From Novosphingobium resinovorum (lineage in GTDB: Bacteria > Pseudomonadota > Alphaproteobacteria > Sphingomonadales > Sphingomonadaceae), in the NCBI RefSeq assembly GCF_001742225.1, contig NZ_CP017075.1:1178001-1242000 (forward strand): a stretch of DNA of 64,000 nucleotides, given 5' to 3'. The position numbers and the translations under genes are program-made. Each line of letters opens with the position of its first letter. Position 1 is the stretch's first letter. Shown piece by piece: positions 60,953 to 64,000 of the stretch. A model generated the notes under the pieces. It was not told where the DNA came from. It saw only the letters and a list, made by a program, of their open reading frames with translations, and did no database searches.

Positions 60953-61162
60953 ATGGTCCGCCTCGCCTTCGGATACCTGCTTCTCGCGGCCGGCATGATG
61001 CTGTGCCTGTACCTGGCGCTCGTGAAGATCGCACCCCTCGACCTCCCGACGGCCGGGCATCCCCCGGCCGCGCCCGAGCCGCTGTCCATCTACCCCCTGC
61101 CCAGCGGCTCGGGCGATTCTGTTCACATGTCCACTCATGCCGCCGAGGTATCCCAACTGTGA
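60953..61162 (+). CDS. Small membrane protein
   Basis: A 69-residue protein: MVRLAFGYLLLAAGMMLCLY is a membrane helix or signal anchor, followed by a short Pro/Ala/Ser-rich part. It lies three bases after the Cys-rich gene, and its stop overlaps the next gene's GTG. No family recognised. Confidence 0.62.
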   Translation: MVRLAFGYLLLAAGMMLCLYLALVKIAPLDLPTAGHPPAAPEPLSIYPLPSGSGDSVHMSTHAAEVSQL

Positions 61163-61605
61163 CCCGACAATCTACGCCGCAGCGCAGCATATTTTCCGCA
61201 TCAAACGCCCGTGAGGTGATCGCCGCCTCGCTGCAGGCGATCAAGGAAGAGAACGGCTACACCGACGAGGATCTCGGTCGCATTCTCGGCAAGAGCGAGG
61301 ACATGGCCGGGAACTACCGCAAGGGCCTGAGCGGCATGGACGCTTTCAGCCTGCTCGCGGCATGGCGTGAGTGGAACGGACACTTCATCGGCCCGATCCG
61401 CCGCTTCGTCGAGGGTAGCCGTCCGGTCCCGACCGACGACCGTGCGTCTGCCCATGCGATTCTGCAGGCGGCGGTCACAATGTCCGATGCTCTGACGACC
61501 TGCGACGAGATCGACCTCGAAGCCGTGCGCGCGAACCGTAAGCAGCTGGAGAAGGCGCGCGACGCGATCGACGAGCAGCTGGCGAAACTACGGCCGACGG
61601 CCTGA
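61159..61605 (+). CDS. Phage HTH-like regulatory protein, unknown
   Basis: A 148-residue protein starting GTG 61159. The N-terminal half (AREVIAASLQAIKEENGYTD, EDLGRILGKSEDMAGNYRKG, LSGMDAFSLLAAWREWNGHF) reads as an XRE-like helix bundle. The C-terminal half is a coiled helix (RANRKQLEKARDAIDEQLAK). The GTG overlaps the previous stop. DNA binding is likely but unproved. Confidence 0.72.
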   Translation: MTRQSTPQRSIFSASNAREVIAASLQAIKEENGYTDEDLGRILGKSEDMAGNYRKGLSGMDAFSLLAAWREWNGHFIGPIRRFVEGSRPVPTDDRASAHAILQAAVTMSDALTTCDEIDLEAVRANRKQLEKARDAIDEQLAKLRPTA

Positions 61606-61609
61606 TGCC

Positions 61610-61855
61610 ATGGAAGCGGGGGTAGCGGAAGCCGAGAAGCTCATGGCCGCAATGCCGGTCGTGGCTCCAACGCTCGATAGCTTGGAGGCGGTGGTCCGCA
61701 TTGCCGAGAACCGCGTCCGCCGCGCCGCCATCAAGCGTGCTGCTGCCGATGCCGAAGAGGCCGATGCCCTCCGCGATTTGCACGCGGCCCGCAAGGCTCG
61801 CGCCGACTGGATCGCTGGCAGCGCCGATCGCGACGACCAAATGTTGATGCTCTGA
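61610..61855 (+). CDS. Small helical phage protein
   Basis: An 81-residue, almost fully helical protein (VAEAEKLMAAMPVVAPTLDS, LEAVVRIAENRVRRAAIKRA), Ala/Arg-rich, probably a short coiled coil. It begins four bases after the previous stop. No family recognised. Confidence 0.65.
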   Translation: MEAGVAEAEKLMAAMPVVAPTLDSLEAVVRIAENRVRRAAIKRAAADAEEADALRDLHAARKARADWIAGSADRDDQMLML

Positions 61856-61865
61856 AGGACCTGTT

Positions 61866-62102
61866 ATGGCCGAAACCACTGACGATCGCCTCCGCCTTCT
61901 GATCGAGCGCATCGAGCGCCTGGAAGAAGAGAAGAAGGGCGTCGGCGACGATATCCGCGACGTCTACAACGAGGGCAAGGCCGTTGGCTACGACACGCGC
62001 ATGATGCGCATGGTTGTCCAGCTTCGGAAGATGAAGCCCGACGACCGCCGCGAAATGGAGATGCTCCTCGACACCTACAAGGCCGCGTTGGGGATCGACT
62101 GA
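61866..62102 (+). CDS. GapR/DUF2312-family nucleoid protein homologue
   Basis: A 78-residue protein matching DUF2312/GapR: DRLRLLIERIERLEEEKKGV, GDDIRDVYNEGKAVGYDTRM, MRMVVQLRKMKPDDRREMEM. GapR is an alphaproteobacterial protein that clamps overtwisted DNA ahead of replication and transcription forks. A phage copy could act on host or phage DNA during replication. Its stop overlaps the next ATG (TGATG). Confidence 0.93.
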   Translation: MAETTDDRLRLLIERIERLEEEKKGVGDDIRDVYNEGKAVGYDTRMMRMVVQLRKMKPDDRREMEMLLDTYKAALGID

Positions 62103-62929
62103 TGGCTACGGCTCTAGCCCCTTGGGGGCATGACGCCCTTGCCGCAGATCTCGCGCGCAAGCTGCGCAACGACGGCAAGTGCTGGACATGGCTCAATGCG
62201 ACCATCGGCGCATGGTCCGGGCCGCGCCCCGATATCATGGCGTTTCCGCGCTACCGCTACGACTGCCCGCAAATCCTTGCCTACGAGATCAAGGTTTCGC
62301 GCTCGGACCTGCTGAGCGACCTCAACAGCGGCAAGTGGCGCAAGTACCAGGAACACTGCCAGTCGGTGACGTTCGCGATGCCCCACGGTATCGCCAAGGC
62401 CGACGAGATCCCGGCTGAGTGCGGCGTCATGTTCCGCACCGGTCGCGGCTGGCGCACCGAGCGTCGGGCGACCAACATCGGCTCCGCCTGCTCGATCCAG
62501 GCGATGGCGAAGCTGCTGACCTGCCATCCGTCGCAGGAGCCCCGGCCGGAGCTACCGAAGTACGAGCAGGATGGTCTCGCCCGCCACGCCCGCGACCGGT
62601 TCACCAGGGCGCGCGGCAACGAGATCGGATATGCGCTCGCCCGGCTTGCCGCCGACATGGCGGAGGGCATCGACCCGGCGAAGCACGCGCGGGAGAAGGC
62701 CGAGAAGATCCTTGTCGACGCGCATGCCGAAGCCGAGGAGCTTCGCAAGCAGCTGGTGCCCCTGCTGTCCGCCCTCGGTCTGCCGGAGAAGGCTGATTCG
62801 TGGACCGTGCGGGAACGTGTGCGCCGCGCCATCGCCGAGCTCGCGGCCGACGAGCATGTTTCCCGCGCGCGCAATGCGCTCGCCGAGGTCACGCTCGCCG
62901 TTGAACGCGCACAGGCGGTGCTCTCGTGA
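62102..62929 (+). CDS. MmcB-like DNA repair / PD-(D/E)xK-type protein
   Basis: A 275-residue protein. Residues 1-155 resemble MmcB: GPRPDIMAFPRYRYDCPQIL with Asp, then YEIKVSRSDLLSDLNSGKWR with the E-x-K of a PD-(D/E)xK nuclease fold. The second half is a helical, coiled region (AREKAEKILVDAHAEAEELR). MmcB has been linked with translesion polymerase work in alphaproteobacteria. Nuclease activity is inferred from the motif. Confidence 0.82.
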   Translation: MATALAPWGHDALAADLARKLRNDGKCWTWLNATIGAWSGPRPDIMAFPRYRYDCPQILAYEIKVSRSDLLSDLNSGKWRKYQEHCQSVTFAMPHGIAKADEIPAECGVMFRTGRGWRTERRATNIGSACSIQAMAKLLTCHPSQEPRPELPKYEQDGLARHARDRFTRARGNEIGYALARLAADMAEGIDPAKHAREKAEKILVDAHAEAEELRKQLVPLLSALGLPEKADSWTVRERVRRAIAELAADEHVSRARNALAEVTLAVERAQAVLS

Positions 62930-63066
62930 CGCCGAAACAGGAATACGAGCGTCGGAAGTACCTGCCCGGGCAGATCGAGGCGACGCGCCGCAAGTTGGCC
63001 ATGCTGGAGCGCAAGGCTGTACGGTACGGCATGCGCGACCTGCTGCGTACGGAGCGCCGCGCGTGA
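62926..63066 (+). CDS. Very small basic phage protein
   Basis: A 46-residue frame starting GTG 62926 (overlapping the MmcB-like stop) and ending at TGA 63064-63066, where it overlaps the next gene's GTG. It encodes MTPKQEYERRKYLPGQIEAT, RRKLAMLERKAVRYGMRDLL and a short end, a basic helical peptide. The two coupled overlaps make it a real gene rather than chance. Confidence 0.7.
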   Translation: MTPKQEYERRKYLPGQIEATRRKLAMLERKAVRYGMRDLLRTERRA

Positions 63067-63428
63067 TCGAGGTCGATCTCCCCTATCCCCATGCCTACCT
63101 GTGGCCGAACCGACGCCCTGCGACGAAGCAGGCGGCATCGGCCCGGGTAAGCCAACACCGGACGTGGGCGTTTCACGCCACCATGGCGGATCCCGCCTGG
63201 CGCAGCTTCGTGCCCGGCGCCAGTGTGCCCGTGCACATCATCGTCAGCCGCAAGGCCGCTGGCGTCTACCCCGACCGTGACAACACGGTTGCTGCCGCCA
63301 AGGCCTACCTCGACGGGATCGCTGACCGCCTCGGCTTCAACGACCGCTTGTTCGCTGCGCCGACGGTAGAGTTCATTCCGCTTATCAACGGCCGGTTCCT
63401 CTTCCAGATCGGTGGCGCCCCTCGGTGA
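63063..63428 (+). CDS. RusA-like Holliday junction resolvase
   Basis: A 121-residue protein from GTG 63063: IEVDLPYPHAYLWPNRRPAT opens the RusA fold, and VYPDRDNTVAAAKAYLDGIA carries the Asp-Asn-Lys set of the RusA active site (D-x-DN...K...LD). RusA cuts four-way junctions made during phage recombination. It overlaps the next gene by four bases. Confidence 0.85.
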   Translation: MIEVDLPYPHAYLWPNRRPATKQAASARVSQHRTWAFHATMADPAWRSFVPGASVPVHIIVSRKAAGVYPDRDNTVAAAKAYLDGIADRLGFNDRLFAAPTVEFIPLINGRFLFQIGGAPR

Positions 63429-64000
63429 AGATCTCTGAACTCATGCAGGCCATGAGCGATGCCGGTGCCCCCATGGAGGCGATCCTCATCGCCGTCCGCG
63501 CCATTGAAGAGCGTGAGGCGCAGATTGCTGCGCGTGATGAAGCCTTGGACGGGAAGAAGGCGAAGGATGCAGCCCGCAAGCGCGCCGAACGCCAAGCCGC
63601 GCGCTTTGTGTCCGACAATGTCCAAGGACAGTCCACGGACAATCCACGGACGGTCCAAGGACAATCCACGGACGGTCCCGGGATTGTCCAGGACGAACCC
63701 TCCCTTCCCCTCCTCCCCAATGAAAATAATTCTAACCCCACCACCCCTACCCACCCGGAAAACCCAACCCCGCCCGCGCGTAAGGGAACCCGGCTTCCGG
63801 CAGCCTGGGAGCCCGCCGCTCTGGATGGCCCGACAGCCGACGAGGTTTCGGCATGGCCGGTGGGTGCGATCGAGCGGGAACTCTCGAAATTCCGGGATTG
63901 GGCCAAGGGCGCGCCCGGCGTGAAGGGCGTGAAGTCCGATTGGGACGCAACCTGGCGGAACTGGCTCCGCCGAGCACAAGAGGAAGGACGGTACGGCAAT
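63425..64000 (+). CDS. Phage replication protein, 3' end outside the window
   Basis: From GTG 63425, 192 codons are present. The N-terminal part is helical (MQAMSDAGAPMEAILIAVRA, DAARKRAERQAARF); a low-complexity part follows, made by 11-bp DNA repeats (VQGQSTDNPRT, VQGQSTDGPGI), with a Pro/Asn-rich linker. The last part WDATWRNWLRRAQEEGRYGN with KGVKSDW is typical of phage replication-initiator or helicase-loader proteins. Position at the end of the early rightward operon agrees with lambda O/P. Confidence 0.78.
   Translation, partial: MKISELMQAMSDAGAPMEAILIAVRAIEEREAQIAARDEALDGKKAKDAARKRAERQAARFVSDNVQGQSTDNPRTVQGQSTDGPGIVQDEPSLPLLPNENNSNPTTPTHPENPTPPARKGTRLPAAWEPAALDGPTADEVSAWPVGAIERELSKFRDWAKGAPGVKGVKSDWDATWRNWLRRAQEEGRYGN
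63611..63735 (+). repeat. Tandem 11-bp iterons and A/T-rich patch: candidate phage origin
   Basis: From 63621 the sequence repeats in 11-bp units: TCCAAGGACAG, TCCACGGACAA, TCCACGGACGG, TCCAAGGACAA, TCCACGGACGG, then a degenerate TCCCGGGATTG and a partial TCCAGGACG. One repeat per helical turn would put all sites on one face. A short A/T-rich patch (AATGAAAATAATTCTAA, 63719-63735) follows about 25 bases later. Iterons inside the replication gene followed by A/T-rich DNA is the layout of the lambda origin. Confidence 0.65.

Larger units (their letters stand above)
45168..64000. mobile_element. Temperate-phage-like integrated element, left part (right end outside window)
   Basis: The element runs from the tRNA-Pro(TGG) junction to the window edge, 18.8 kb or more. 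It has a lambdoid plan: int and xis at the left end of a leftward operon with recombination genes (ERF, SSB, NinB, helicase), a repressor/Cro switch near 60 kb, and a rightward operon leading to a replication gene. Gene packing is tight, with many ATGA or GTGA overlaps, unlike the flanking chromosome. Unusually it carries a full PRTRC cassette. No terminase, portal, capsid, tail or lysis gene lies in the window, so a complete phage cannot be confirmed. Confidence 0.88.

Noticed and set aside
63611..63695. Repeats considered as a CRISPR array.
   Set aside because: Units are 11 bp with no unique spacers and lie inside a coding gene.
63305..63979. Minus-strand frames with repeated segments opposite the iterons.
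   Set aside because: The repeats come from the 11-bp DNA iterons; the plus strand has coupled, motif-bearing genes.
45168..64000. Calling the element a complete prophage or an ICE.
   Set aside because: No structural, packaging, lysis or conjugation genes are inside the window; only the early and integration regions can be seen.

Overview
The window is a stretch of high-GC alphaproteobacterial chromosome, most like a sphingomonad (Novosphingobium/Sphingobium type). The evidence is the high-GC codon use, the exosortase-A regulator genes prsK/prsR, a DUF2794 gene, an HdaA-type DnaA relative, split purS/purQ, and dispersed inverted repeats of a kind common in sphingomonads. Species cannot be set from this sequence alone.

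Positions 1-45,100 are chromosomal. From left to right: the end of panB; a leftward four-gene operon of the XrtA/PEP-CTERM (exosortase A) exopolysaccharide system (sugar transferase, PrsK, PrsR, TPR protein); an M20 peptidase; tRNA-Leu; suhB and efp; a rightward SDR / SnoaL-like / periplasmic-binding-fold trio; purSQ; DUF2794-cysE; hdaA; purM-purN with purN fused to a YjbR-like domain; pepA-holC-ndk; the outer-membrane biogenesis operon lptD-surA-pdxA-rsmA; yajC-secD-secF; tRNA-Pro(GGG); a lone GTA-type holin; aroQ; an Lrp regulator; a degenerate sensor-kinase-like gene with a polysaccharide deacetylase; and tRNA-Ile2(CAU). Three families of inverted-repeat elements, two copies each, sit between genes.

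From 45,168 to the right edge is a temperate-phage-like integrated element, cut off by the window. Its left end lies inside a tRNA-Pro(TGG) gene, of which only the 5' half remains here, and the tyrosine integrase stops three bases away. It has a lambda-like plan. A leftward operon of about 22 closely packed genes runs from a promoter near 58,850 to int. It carries small phage proteins, an ERF annealing protein, ssb, HNH-type proteins, NinB, a RecD/Dda-like helicase, then a PRTRC cassette (ParB-like, E, C, F, B, A, ThiF), then xis and int. A repressor and a Cro-like gene diverge at about 60,000. A rightward operon carries a Cys-rich phage protein, a GapR/DUF2312 homologue, an MmcB-like protein, a RusA-like resolvase and a replication protein whose gene contains tandem 11-bp repeats next to an A/T-rich patch. 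No structural genes are visible, so whether the phage is intact cannot be judged.

The most unusual feature is the PRTRC cassette (46,603-51,957) inside a phage early operon. It encodes an E1/ThiF-like enzyme, a JAMM-motif peptidase-like protein, a protein with an E2-like segment and a single cysteine, and a 68-residue ubiquitin-like protein ending in glycine, together with a ParB-like protein. It shares a transcription unit with recombination and integration genes, and that unit appears to be controlled by the same 14-bp operator found at the repressor/cro switch.
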